From the IMG/VR virus record IMGVR_UViG_3300020400_000006, positions 1 through 62,934 of that record: a stretch of 62,934 bases of DNA; one strand, 5' to 3'. The number at the start of each line of letters is the position of its first letter. Position 1 is the first letter of the stretch. Below are positions 38,776-50,000 of this stretch, piece after piece. The translations under genes were made by a program, and so were the position numbers. A model generated the notes under the pieces. The model ran no database searches, was not told the DNA's origin, and saw only the letters and a program-made list of their open reading frames with translations. This DNA is from a virus.

Positions 38776-41700
38776 ATGATACAGACATCCATCACTAAAG
38801 TAAAAGTCAGTGAAGTAATTCAGGGTCAAATACCTGAACACATAGACGTTGAAAATCCTTTATTTTCTGAATTTTTAAGACAATACTATATCTCTCAAGA
38901 ATTTCAGGGAGGTGTCATTGATATTGCTGATAACTTATCAGATTATAAAAAATTAGATTTCTTAAATAATGAAAATCTGATAGGTTTTACCTCACTTACT
39001 AATTTTACAAACGCAAATGAGGAGACAATATTTGTAGAGTCAACGAAGGGTTGGCCTAGACAATATGGTTTACTAAAAATTGATGATGAAATTATTACGT
39101 ATAGTGGCATAGGTTCAACATCATTTATAGGATGCACACGTGGATTTAGTGGAATTGAAAATAACTCAAAAACTAATCAACCAGAATTTTTAACATTTAG
39201 TCAAACTGGTGTAAGCACACATAAAGAAGATTCAAGAGTTACTAATCTAAGTAATGTGTTTTTGAACACATTTTTAAAAAAATTAAAAAATCAATTTTTG
39301 CCAGGTTTTGCTGAAAGAAACATTAATACAAACGTAAATCAAGCAAATTTTATAAGACAAGCAAAAGATTTTTATAAGTCAAAAGGAACAGAAGAGGCAT
39401 TTAAGATACTTTTCGGAGCATTATTTAATGAAAAAGTAGAGATGGTTCAACCATCTAAATTCTTAATAAGACCTTCAGATGCAGATTTTATTGTAAACGA
39501 TGTATTGGTGTGTGAAGCAATAAAAGGTGACCCAGAAAAAATAAAAGGTCAAAGTTTGATACAGGATACACAACCACTACAAACAAGTGCATCAATTTTT
39601 GACGTAGAACGTGCTACCATTGATGGTAAGAAGTTTTATAAGATTGCAGTGGATCAAAGCAGTCTTGTTGGTAAATTTAAACAAATTGGTAAAACATTCA
39701 TAACTAAAACCTCTGGTATAGGTGAAACAATACTAAACGTCGATTCCACTGTAGGTTTTGGAACCACTGGAACAATAAATTTTGAGGATAGAATTTTTAA
39801 TTATACAAGTAAAAACCTTACACAATTTTTTGGTATATCAGCGTTTACGTCTCCTTGTGGCATAGGATCTACCGTTACATCTGGATTAGAAGCATTCTCA
39901 TTTGAGGATGGTGATCTAAGTAAAATTGTTAGAGTAAACGTACTGGGAGTATTGAGTGAGTTTGTGGGAGATGCATTTAATCAACAAACTAACAGTGATA
40001 TCAACGTAAAGACATTAGGTATTGAGCAAAAAGAATTACGATGGTCATCATGGATTTACAACACCACTGCAAGTCATAGTTTAGTTGGTTTTGAGGATTT
40101 AGGTGGTAATAGTTATAGATTTGATTTAGTTAATAGTCATGTTTTTTATGTTGGTGACAAATTAGATATTATTGATCAAGATGGTATCATACAAGAAGGA
40201 ACTGTCTCAAGTACACCTAATGATAGGAGTGTTGTGGCATCAACAGGTAACCTAGATCCACAAATTAAGTATTACATTCGTAGAAGACTAAAAACAACAT
40301 CTGATGGATTTACTGCTGATATACAAAACACTTATACTGATAATGAGACAGTAGTTGTAGCGTCTAATAGTTTACCTCACTGGACCATAGACCCACAAAA
40401 AAGAGTAAGAACGTTTGTCTCAAGTTTAAATAATGCTGGCACAATAATCGAGGTTACAGATCATAATTTTCATGATGGTGAATTAGTTGTTTATTCCTGC
40501 TCATCTACAAAATTAACAAACTTAATAAACAATCAACCTTATCATATTAAAAAAATTGATAATAATCGGGTTGCATTGGCATACTCTTTAGAAAATGTTC
40601 GTAACTCTGTTCTTATAACAGCATTCACAGATGATGATGTTGCTAACACTACCTTACATTTTTTGACTCCAGATGTTGTTTTTGGTAGCACTATTGGGGC
40701 ACAAAAATTACTTAGAAGGTTTGACGAACCTCAATTTGCAGAAACAAAAACTAAAACTGTTCAGGGTGGAGTTGGTTTATTTGCAAATGGTGTAGAACTT
40801 TATTCTTATAAAGCAACTGACAAAGTTTTTTATGGACCTATTGAATCTGTTGATATCTTAAATTCTGGTTCAGGTTATGATGTAATTTTTCCTCCCAGAT
40901 TATCAGTCACTCAAACTGGACATACAGGTGTAGGGTGCTCTGCAATCACTCATGTTGAAGGAAAGTTAGTAGACATACTGGTCGATACGGAGGGACTTGA
41001 TTACATAACAACTCCCACGGTTTCTATCACAGGTGGTAATGATACAAGTGCTAGAGCGAGAGCACAAATGAAATTGGTAGATCAAGAGGTTGAGTTTGAT
41101 AGCACCTCGCAAGCAGGTATTGTAAATTTAATATCTGATAGATTTGTTTTTTCAAAACCTCATGGATTCAAACATGGTGAAGAAATTATATATCGTTCTA
41201 ATAAAAGTGATGCTATTGGGATAGGAACAACACCAGGTAAACTCATTGATGAGGCATCATATTTTGTTGTAAAAATAGATGATTTTCAAATTCACATATC
41301 AGAAACAAAACAAGATGCTACCTTAGGTATTGGAACAATAGATTTACTATCTCATGGTGGAGGAGTTCAAAGTTTTTTTGCAACACAAAAAAGAAGTAAA
41401 GTTGATCAAATAGTTATTGAAAATGCAGGTAAATTTAAGAATAGACAAAATACTGCAAAAGATTCTACAGGCATCAATACCTTTACAAATACTATTTCTA
41501 TAATAGATCATAATTTTATATCAGGTGATACTGTTAGGTATAGTGCAGATGATGCGATAGGTGGATTAGTAAGTGGCACTGATTATTTTGCAAATGTCAT
41601 TGACACAAATACATTTAGGTTGTCATCTCAAAAAGATTTATCTGACATAATATCATTTGGAAGTATTGGATCTGGAACTCACACATTTCAAGACCCACCT

Positions 41701-44700
41701 ATAGAGGTGGTGTTATCTGGAAGACAAGGTATTGTAACAACAAATTCTCTGGCAACTCCTATCGCCAGAGGAAAAATAATTGGTTTACATATAGAAAATG
41801 CAGGCACAGATTTTGGGTCAACTGTTATCAATGATAATAACAAACCAGATATAAAAATTGTAGAGGGTGAAAAATCATTTTTACAAGCTTTTGTTATAAA
41901 TGGCAGGATAGATCAAATAATTATACTAAGTGGTGGAGAACAATTCTTTAGCACTCCTGATATTATCATAACTGGTGATGGGGTTGGTGCAAAAGCAAAA
42001 GCAGTGATAGAAAATGGATCGATAGTAAGAATCGACATGATTAATAAAGGTATAAGTTATAGTCAAGAAAAAACAAGTGTTAGAGCAAGAACGCCAGGAT
42101 CTAGTGCAATTTTTTCAGGCAATATTAAAGAGTGGACTGTTAATCAAGTTGAGAAATTAGCAAAATATGGTGATGTAAAAAATGATGATGGATTTTTTGA
42201 AAATATTAAAGTTGCTTCACTAGGCAACCCTTATGTCAATTATTACGTACCAAGAAACTTAAGATCATATCTAGGAGATGACGGAACAACACACTCTCCA
42301 ATTATAGGGTGGGCATATGATGGACATCCTATCTACGGTCCTGTTGGAATTGTTAATGGAACTTTAAAAATATTAGATTCTAGTTATTCTAAACTTTCAG
42401 GTACAGAGAGACCTAATGGACCTCCACTCAACATTTATCCTGCAGGATTTTTCTGTGAAGATTTTACCTTTATCGAGGGTTATGGTGATTTAGATGAGCA
42501 TAACGGTAGATTTGCTGTTACTCCAGATTTTCCAAATGGAATTTATGCTTATTACGCAACGGTAGATAAAATTGCCACTCAAAATCCATTAGATCCCTTT
42601 GATGGTATAAGAAGACCAATTTTTCCCTATGTTATTGGTGATTCTTACCATTCATCTCCAATTGAATTTAATCTATCTCTAAACTCTATACAAGACATAG
42701 ATTTCAATAAAACTAACTTCATAAGAAACACCGACCCTCATAATATCAATGAGTACGAGTTTGTCACAAATTCTAATAAAAATACATTTACAAATTCAAA
42801 AATACTTTCTATAAAATCAAATTCTTTAGATAACATATCGATAATTGAATCTGGTAGAGAATACAATGTAGGAGATACTCTTACTTTTGATAATAAGAAT
42901 ACAGAAGGTTTTGGTGCTATCGGAAAAGTTGTTGAGGTTACAGGTCCTACAATATCAACTATTACGTCAACAATAACTGATTTTGAAAATGTTACCTTCT
43001 TCACCTCTAGTAATTTTGTTACTGGTGTCACAACATTACCTCACAATTTATCAAACAATACTTTTGGAGAGGTATTAGGCACACCAACAGCATTGTTGTC
43101 AACACCAAAAATAAAAGTAGAATCTATTCGTTCTATACTTACAGATCCAATGTTGTCTGTTGGTCTGACAACAGACGTTTCGTTTAGTGATAGATTTTCG
43201 ACTAAAAAATTTGGTATCAATGATATTATTAAAATTGATGATGAACAACTTAAGGTTTTTGGATTTAATTCTTTATCAAACAAATACAAATTATTGAGAG
43301 CACAAAATGGCACTGTATCTGCTGCACATACTTTTGGATCAATCATAGAAAGACAAGAGAGAAAATTTACATTTCCCCTCCCAAATAATTTTAAGGATGT
43401 TGTAAAAGAAAATTTCACCAGATTTTTTGATGCGACTAGTGTTGTAGGTGTTGGATTGACATTTGGTGTGGGTGTGGGTGTAACTATATCAATCGATAAT
43501 GTAGATAGATTTATTCCAACAAGAAGTATTTTTATAGAAAATAATGATTTTTCACACGGTGAGAAATTGCTTTATAGTGCTGGTGCAGGAACATCATTAA
43601 CGTATCAAACTGATGCGATGAAGCGTGTCAATACCAACTTTAAAAGTCCTCTGCCACCAGAGGTGTTTGTTCAAAAAATAGACAATAATCTTATTGGAAT
43701 AGTCACCACAAGAACTGGTATTGGATCTGATTTAGATAGAGTTATGTTTGATACCACTACAGGTATAGGAAACACACATAATTTTACAACTACAAGAGGA
43801 GAAGTAAAAGGAACATTTAGAGTTGTTGATGTACAAGCAACCACTGTAGGGGTACATAGCATGAGACCAAACGACAAAATTAATTTGTCTATTGTCTCTT
43901 CAGGAACTAGTGTCGTTACTGCAACATATGATTCTGGAACAAGGTTTGTAAGTATAGGATCTACAAATAACCCACCTTTATCAGTGACTATTGGTGACAC
44001 CTTAATTATCAATACTGATGATGGATCTATGTTAGATACAAAATTGAAGTTCTTTTTAGATCAAGAATATAAAAAACCATTTGTAGGATCAGGTGTTTCT
44101 GCTGTTGAGATAAGAGAAAATTCAATACCTGGCAACTTAGCAGGATTGACATCTATCACATTTACACCTCAAGTTCCAGATATATTATACTATAAGTTTG
44201 TCCCTGTTGGAACTGGCATAAACTCAAAAGTAATAGAGGTAGATGAAGACGTTGTTGATTACTCTAAAATTGTTGTAAACACAAGTAAATTTGCTGGTAA
44301 ACATTCTATTACAACCACTGGTAGTAATACATTCAATTATAATATCGCAAGCGTACCAGAAAAAGTAGGATATTCATCTTCATCTGAACTAAAATACACC
44401 ATAGATTCAAAAACTCAACGAGGTGGAGTAGGAAGAATTTTACTATCATCTGGTGGCACAGGTTATAAAGATATACCAGAGGTTTCTGTCGCATCAACCA
44501 CAGGTAGATCTGCCTCTGTAAAAGCGATTGGAGAAAAAATTGGTGAAATTAATAATGTTCAAATAGTTGATTTTGGATTTGACTATCCGTCAGACAATAC
44601 ATTGAGACCTGAGGCAGAGGTCGCTCAAATTATATCATTGAAAGATAATTTTAGTGTAACAAGTGTTGGTATCACATCTGTTGGATCAAAGTACTTAACT

Positions 44701-46989
44701 CCTCCTAATTTTGTTGTATATAATAGAAAAACAAATACTATATCTGAAGAGTCTCAATTTTTTGCAGAATTAGACGGTGGTGGTGTTGGTAAAGTTACCA
44801 TAGTCAATGGTGGTAATAACTTGAGTAGTTCCGATAATGAATTGATCGCTGTTGACAATACCAATGGGGTAGGAATTATCTCTGCATCTTACTCAAATCC
44901 TAATGTAACACTTAGATTACAAACTCCTATTGGTGGTTTTACAACATCATTACCCATGCCCTTCAACGTAGGTGATAGAGTTTTTGTTGAAAATGTAGGG
45001 GTAAGCTCAGGACAAGGTTATAATTCTGAAGATCATAATTTTGAATTTTTTACCCTTACTGGAGTGACCACTGCGTTTGGTTTGGTAGATCAAGCAACAA
45101 TTACATATTCAATAGACAAAGATCCTGGTTTTCATGATTTTGAAAAATTTGGAACAGTATCTAATGAAAAAAATATTGCTAAATTTACATTAAACTTATC
45201 AGAAGGTATTTTTAATAATAATGAAAAAGTTTTTACCTCCTCAGGTGCAAAAGCGAGAATTATTTCTGGCGACGGAAAAACTAGAAATGTTTTACGAGTT
45301 GACAATATTGTAGGACTCAATACTGGTGATAAACTTACAGGTGAGTTGTCACGTGCTAGTGGAACAATAGAATCTTTGGCATCGTATACTGGACATTTTA
45401 AGTTAGATAGTTCTGTCAATAAGAGTTTTGGTTGGGAAAATGATACAGGAAAACTAAGTGATTTTTATCAGAGAGTGCAAGATAATGACTACTATCAAAA
45501 TTTTTCATACTCCTTAAAAAGTAAAGTTGGAGTTTCTAGTTGGAGTGAACCAGTTGACTCGCTATCTCATATCGCTGGATTTAAGAAACACTCTGATTTA
45601 CTTATTCCTTCCATTGCTGGAGTCGGTGCAAGTGTGGTTGGTATTAGTTCTCAAGCAGGTGGTGTAATCCTATTGGATTCTGTTATTGATATGGAAAAAA
45701 GAGATCAGTTTGATCTTGTCTCAGAAAATACTGATATCAAGGCAAAAAGCAGTAGTGAAATTAATTTCAATTCTAAGAGATTTGGACAAGCAATACAATG
45801 TAAAGGTAATAGGGTGTTAGATTTAGATGATATCTCAGAGCAATTTTATTCTGATCCTGATATATTCAGGTCTCTTGAATTAGACGTATTTGACATGACT
45901 GAAGTGTCAGCAGTAAAATATTATGCACAGGTTGTTCTTGACACATCTTTAGAAATTACTTTCAACGCAACACAATACACTGAGTTTGTGGTAAGTCATG
46001 ACGGAAACATAGCATTTTTAAACACGTACTCTGAGTTATCTGATGCATTTGATCTAGGTGAGTTTACTGCCACTGCATCTGGAAGTATTTGCAGCGTGTC
46101 ATTTTCTCCATTCAATACTACGTTTGAATATGACATAACATTCCACAAAGAAGTTCTTGGTTCTGCTGTAGGGGTAGGAACAACTGCTTTTGGAATGGTG
46201 CAAAAGGTTGGTATGACATCAGCAATTGCTGCATCAGGTTCACCTGTTGTACAAGTTATAGCAGAGATGGACGGAAGTAAATTCAGATCTGGTAGTGTGA
46301 TAGTTTCTGCTGGCACAAAGACAGAAAAAGAAATAGATGAGTTTGCTTTTGTGCTTGCAGGTACAAATAGTATGAATTTTACTAATTTTGGTAAAATGGA
46401 TGCTGGAACTGATATGGGAACTTTTGTTCTAAATCAGGCAAGTGGTGTAATTAGATTAGAGTTTACCCCTGCAGCAAATCAAGATGTAACTGTTTCTACA
46501 TTGTCAACTGTAGTTGGTGTTGCCACCACCGTTGCTGCAAGTGGATTCACAACAACCAGATATAGAATTGGTGATACTGAATTAAACTCTCGTAGGACCG
46601 AGATATCTGCTGCAGCATCTCCTTCTGCAACAATAATTTCTAATCAATCATCTAACAATTATACCTCTATAAGATATACAATCGAGGTTGAAAACACCAC
46701 TGATAATGCTTATTCATATTATAATGTGGTTGCTAATACATATGAGGGAAGCATCAATTTTGTAAAATTTAATAATGTGTCCACTGCATCAGGTATATCA
46801 ACTATTGGTGCTGATACTAGTGTGCCTAATGATATAAGAGATATTCGTGCTACAGAGGTTGTCTCTTCTGGTAATGATACTCAATTGAGATTTACTCCTG
46901 CACCAAACAAAGCATATAATGTAAGAGTTGCCGAACTGAGAATCGACAAACCTGATGCTCTATCAAGTGACCTAACAGTTGGATTCTAA
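38776..46989 (+). CDS. 7: gp7-like giant baseplate wedge protein with YHYH domain
   Basis: 2737 residues, far larger than T4 gp7 (1032). The N-terminal ~270 residues (LFSEFLRQYYISQEFQGG; FIRQAKDFYKSKGTEEAFKILFGALF) look like a wedge attachment domain. Then come repeated beta modules: SGSGYDV..PP.LSVT type and HNF.DGE..VY type, at ~40440, 41140, 41500 and 43520. A YHYH-type domain (IIGWAYDGHPIYGPVG; GRFAVTPDFPNGIYAYYAT) lies near 42300-42570. Placement between gp6 and gp8 supports gp7. The C-terminal third is Ser/Thr-rich and fibre-like. Confidence 0.7.
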   Translation: MIQTSITKVKVSEVIQGQIPEHIDVENPLFSEFLRQYYISQEFQGGVIDIADNLSDYKKLDFLNNENLIGFTSLTNFTNANEETIFVESTKGWPRQYGLLKIDDEIITYSGIGSTSFIGCTRGFSGIENNSKTNQPEFLTFSQTGVSTHKEDSRVTNLSNVFLNTFLKKLKNQFLPGFAERNINTNVNQANFIRQAKDFYKSKGTEEAFKILFGALFNEKVEMVQPSKFLIRPSDADFIVNDVLVCEAIKGDPEKIKGQSLIQDTQPLQTSASIFDVERATIDGKKFYKIAVDQSSLVGKFKQIGKTFITKTSGIGETILNVDSTVGFGTTGTINFEDRIFNYTSKNLTQFFGISAFTSPCGIGSTVTSGLEAFSFEDGDLSKIVRVNVLGVLSEFVGDAFNQQTNSDINVKTLGIEQKELRWSSWIYNTTASHSLVGFEDLGGNSYRFDLVNSHVFYVGDKLDIIDQDGIIQEGTVSSTPNDRSVVASTGNLDPQIKYYIRRRLKTTSDGFTADIQNTYTDNETVVVASNSLPHWTIDPQKRVRTFVSSLNNAGTIIEVTDHNFHDGELVVYSCSSTKLTNLINNQPYHIKKIDNNRVALAYSLENVRNSVLITAFTDDDVANTTLHFLTPDVVFGSTIGAQKLLRRFDEPQFAETKTKTVQGGVGLFANGVELYSYKATDKVFYGPIESVDILNSGSGYDVIFPPRLSVTQTGHTGVGCSAITHVEGKLVDILVDTEGLDYITTPTVSITGGNDTSARARAQMKLVDQEVEFDSTSQAGIVNLISDRFVFSKPHGFKHGEEIIYRSNKSDAIGIGTTPGKLIDEASYFVVKIDDFQIHISETKQDATLGIGTIDLLSHGGGVQSFFATQKRSKVDQIVIENAGKFKNRQNTAKDSTGINTFTNTISIIDHNFISGDTVRYSADDAIGGLVSGTDYFANVIDTNTFRLSSQKDLSDIISFGSIGSGTHTFQDPPIEVVLSGRQGIVTTNSLATPIARGKIIGLHIENAGTDFGSTVINDNNKPDIKIVEGEKSFLQAFVINGRIDQIIILSGGEQFFSTPDIIITGDGVGAKAKAVIENGSIVRIDMINKGISYSQEKTSVRARTPGSSAIFSGNIKEWTVNQVEKLAKYGDVKNDDGFFENIKVASLGNPYVNYYVPRNLRSYLGDDGTTHSPIIGWAYDGHPIYGPVGIVNGTLKILDSSYSKLSGTERPNGPPLNIYPAGFFCEDFTFIEGYGDLDEHNGRFAVTPDFPNGIYAYYATVDKIATQNPLDPFDGIRRPIFPYVIGDSYHSSPIEFNLSLNSIQDIDFNKTNFIRNTDPHNINEYEFVTNSNKNTFTNSKILSIKSNSLDNISIIESGREYNVGDTLTFDNKNTEGFGAIGKVVEVTGPTISTITSTITDFENVTFFTSSNFVTGVTTLPHNLSNNTFGEVLGTPTALLSTPKIKVESIRSILTDPMLSVGLTTDVSFSDRFSTKKFGINDIIKIDDEQLKVFGFNSLSNKYKLLRAQNGTVSAAHTFGSIIERQERKFTFPLPNNFKDVVKENFTRFFDATSVVGVGLTFGVGVGVTISIDNVDRFIPTRSIFIENNDFSHGEKLLYSAGAGTSLTYQTDAMKRVNTNFKSPLPPEVFVQKIDNNLIGIVTTRTGIGSDLDRVMFDTTTGIGNTHNFTTTRGEVKGTFRVVDVQATTVGVHSMRPNDKINLSIVSSGTSVVTATYDSGTRFVSIGSTNNPPLSVTIGDTLIINTDDGSMLDTKLKFFLDQEYKKPFVGSGVSAVEIRENSIPGNLAGLTSITFTPQVPDILYYKFVPVGTGINSKVIEVDEDVVDYSKIVVNTSKFAGKHSITTTGSNTFNYNIASVPEKVGYSSSSELKYTIDSKTQRGGVGRILLSSGGTGYKDIPEVSVASTTGRSASVKAIGEKIGEINNVQIVDFGFDYPSDNTLRPEAEVAQIISLKDNFSVTSVGITSVGSKYLTPPNFVVYNRKTNTISEESQFFAELDGGGVGKVTIVNGGNNLSSSDNELIAVDNTNGVGIISASYSNPNVTLRLQTPIGGFTTSLPMPFNVGDRVFVENVGVSSGQGYNSEDHNFEFFTLTGVTTAFGLVDQATITYSIDKDPGFHDFEKFGTVSNEKNIAKFTLNLSEGIFNNNEKVFTSSGAKARIISGDGKTRNVLRVDNIVGLNTGDKLTGELSRASGTIESLASYTGHFKLDSSVNKSFGWENDTGKLSDFYQRVQDNDYYQNFSYSLKSKVGVSSWSEPVDSLSHIAGFKKHSDLLIPSIAGVGASVVGISSQAGGVILLDSVIDMEKRDQFDLVSENTDIKAKSSSEINFNSKRFGQAIQCKGNRVLDLDDISEQFYSDPDIFRSLELDVFDMTEVSAVKYYAQVVLDTSLEITFNATQYTEFVVSHDGNIAFLNTYSELSDAFDLGEFTATASGSICSVSFSPFNTTFEYDITFHKEVLGSAVGVGTTAFGMVQKVGMTSAIAASGSPVVQVIAEMDGSKFRSGSVIVSAGTKTEKEIDEFAFVLAGTNSMNFTNFGKMDAGTDMGTFVLNQASGVIRLEFTPAANQDVTVSTLSTVVGVATTVAASGFTTTRYRIGDTELNSRRTEISAAASPSATIISNQSSNNYTSIRYTIEVENTTDNAYSYYNVVANTYEGSINFVKFNNVSTASGISTIGADTSVPNDIRDIRATEVVSSGNDTQLRFTPAPNKAYNVRVAELRIDKPDALSSDLTVGF

Positions 46990-46992
46990 ATA
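46985..46992 (+). promoter_or_regulatory. late-promoter-like TCTAAATA
   Basis: Overlaps the stop of the gp7-like gene, 15 nt before the ATG at 47007. Confidence 0.5.
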
Positions 46993-47006
46993 CCTAAAAA
47001 ACAATA

Positions 47007-50000
47007 ATGTTTCAGTTAGCATCTGTAAATAAACAATTTAACAAGGCAACAGAAACCTTTAGAAAGTCATTTAATTTGACTCATAGGGGTGAACCTCTTT
47101 TTGTTAAAACATTTGATGCTAGTTCTAGTGCCATTGTAGATACAGATGATAATACCTTTATAATTAATAATCATTTTTTTAGAACAGGAGAACCACTAAT
47201 ATATGATGCCACCAATGGATCTGCGGTTGGTATCCAACATAGTTTAAATGGTGTGGGTGCAGCAACGACCTTACCAATAAAAGTGTTTGCAATTGAGGTT
47301 GGAGAAAATAAATTTAAGGTTGCATCAAGTGCTGCTAACGCTGCCTCTAATTTACCAATAGGGTTGACAACAGTTGGCATAGGCACAACTCATAGATTTA
47401 TAGCAGAAAAACAATTATCAAAATGCATTATTTCTCTTGATAATGTTATACAAGCACCACTGTATGAAACAGATGGATTCCAAACAGAGTGTATGAACAA
47501 TGTGATTGGTAGAGAAATTGTATTTAAGAATGTCGGTGGATTCAAAAAATTTGACTTAATAAGGATAAATGATGAAATAATGAGAATTCAAATAATCGGA
47601 TTCGGAAATAGTGCAACTAATGTATTAGTAGATCGTGAATGGTTTGGAACATCACAGTTTGCTCACAATATAGGAGACAGTATTAAGTTGATACGTGGTG
47701 ACTACAATATTATACAAGATAAAATTCATTTTGCGGATGTTCCTTTTGGTGGTAGAAGAGATGAGGTGGGTGTATCTTCAGAGACTATAAGTGTGGATAC
47801 TAATTCATTTACTGTTCTTACTGATTTATTTGAGTCTGGAACAAAAGTAAAATTAAGAACTTTAGATCCACCTACACCACTAGAAGAAAACAGAGAATAC
47901 TTCATAATAAAAAATTCTGCAAATAACTTTTCATTCGCAAACGATAGAGGTGATGCTTTACTAGGTAATAAAATAAATCTTACAACATCTGGTATTGGCA
48001 CACACAAATTATTGGTATCAGGAACTGTTGAGGGTAGTTCTTTCCAAGGGAGGGTATTTACAAGATCAGATTATAATGATAATGTTGTTTTAGATGACAT
48101 CTCAGAATCATTTACAGGTATAGCAAAAACATTTACTGCAAAAAGTTCTGGAGTAAACACTACTGGAATATCTACTGATTTTGGTGTCATATTAGTAAAC
48201 AACATTTTCCAAAGACCGACAATTGACTACAGATTAGATGGCACTCCTGCAACAGGTATTACAACTATAACATTTACTGGTAACGAGTCAACCATTCAAA
48301 CAGAATCATATAGTACATCTGATGTAAACTCAAACAATCTACCAAGAAAGGGAATTATTACACGTATTGATGAGTGGGAAAAAGGTTATGGATATCAACC
48401 TAGAATTGTTGGTGTTGGTTCTGCGATAGTTTCTGCAGCAGGAACTGTATCTAACATTGGTCTTGGTTTTACTGGTAGTGGATATAGAAACAACAATGAA
48501 ACAACCTATAGATTTAAAGTTTTAGGAGGGGGTGCTACCACAAGTGCTGCTGGAACATTTACAACTGATGTTGGACATATAAAATCTATTGATATAGTTG
48601 ATTCTGGTTCTGGATACTATCATAAAACAGTATCAAATGCAATTCATGATATAAATTCAGGTATCATGACAGTTACAACATCTGCCAATCATAATTTAGC
48701 AGTAGGTGACAGGGTTGTATTAAGTGGTATTAATATGACTGATGGATCATCAACATATTCATTCCCATTTCCAGATGAGATTGGTTATCAAGGAGCAAGG
48801 GTTGTTGAGATTGTTCCAAGTGTAAGGAAATTTTCTGTAAATGTTGGTGTTCATACTGTTGCTACAACATACAGCAGTGGTGGTGTTATTAATAAACCAA
48901 CAGATGTTGTTTTCGACTCACCTATTGGATATGATGATGTTGCACTTATTAGTTCTCTGACAGGAATTGGAGCGTCGGTGTCAATAGACGCAAACACGCT
49001 CACTCAAATGAAGGGATGGGAACTAACAAATGTTGGTTACGGATATAGTGAGGGTGAGATACTTACGATTAGCAGTGGCATTAATACAGACCCGACTTTA
49101 CATGAAAAAGGTTTTATAGATGTTGCTAGTGGTGATGAATATAAAATAGAGCATGCAGATTATAACTCAAATGTAGGTATACTCACTGTTGCCATAGGTA
49201 TTCATACGTTGACAGTGGGTATGGGAGTTAGTTTGAAAGACAAAGCTATTGGTTTTACTTGTGCTAAAGACAATTACAGCACTTTACATAAGTATCCAAG
49301 ATCAACTGATCCTGTGTCAGGAATAAGCACAGAAATTGTAGGTGTTGCTGGAACAACTATATCTATAAATGTTGGATTACCTCCTGCAAATGAGAGATAT
49401 GAATATAAATTTGCAGGAGCAGCATTCAAGGAGTCTACATTTACAGTCAAGTTCACGATGGATGATGAGTTTGCTGGATGGGTGTTTGGTAAATTGCAAA
49501 TACTTGATGATTTTTCAAATGAATTTAATGGTAGTAAAACTGTTTTCACATTGAGAGAAAATTCTGCTGCAATCAGTTTTGAAAAAGATATTGGTAGTCC
49601 AGTTATAATTCAAAATAGTCTTCTTATATTCATTGATGATGTGTTACAAGAACCTGGCAAGTCATACGTATATAATGGTGGTACACAATTAGAGTTTTTA
49701 GAGGCACCTAAGGCAGGATCTTCTCTTCAAATTTTATTCTATAAAGGGACAGACTCTGATGTAGGAACCTTAAGTGCAACACCATCACTCAAGACTGGTG
49801 ATAAAGTAAATATTGAGAATCAAGATATAAGAGTTGTAAGAGATCTTATTACAAGAGACACAATTCAGTCAACACTTTACAAAGGTCCTGGCATAAGTTC
49901 TGCTAGAGTTCCACTAAGACCATTGTCATGGAGTAAACAAAGAGATGACTCTTTTGTTGATGGTGTAAAAGTAAGTAAAGCAAGAGAAGACTTACTTTCG

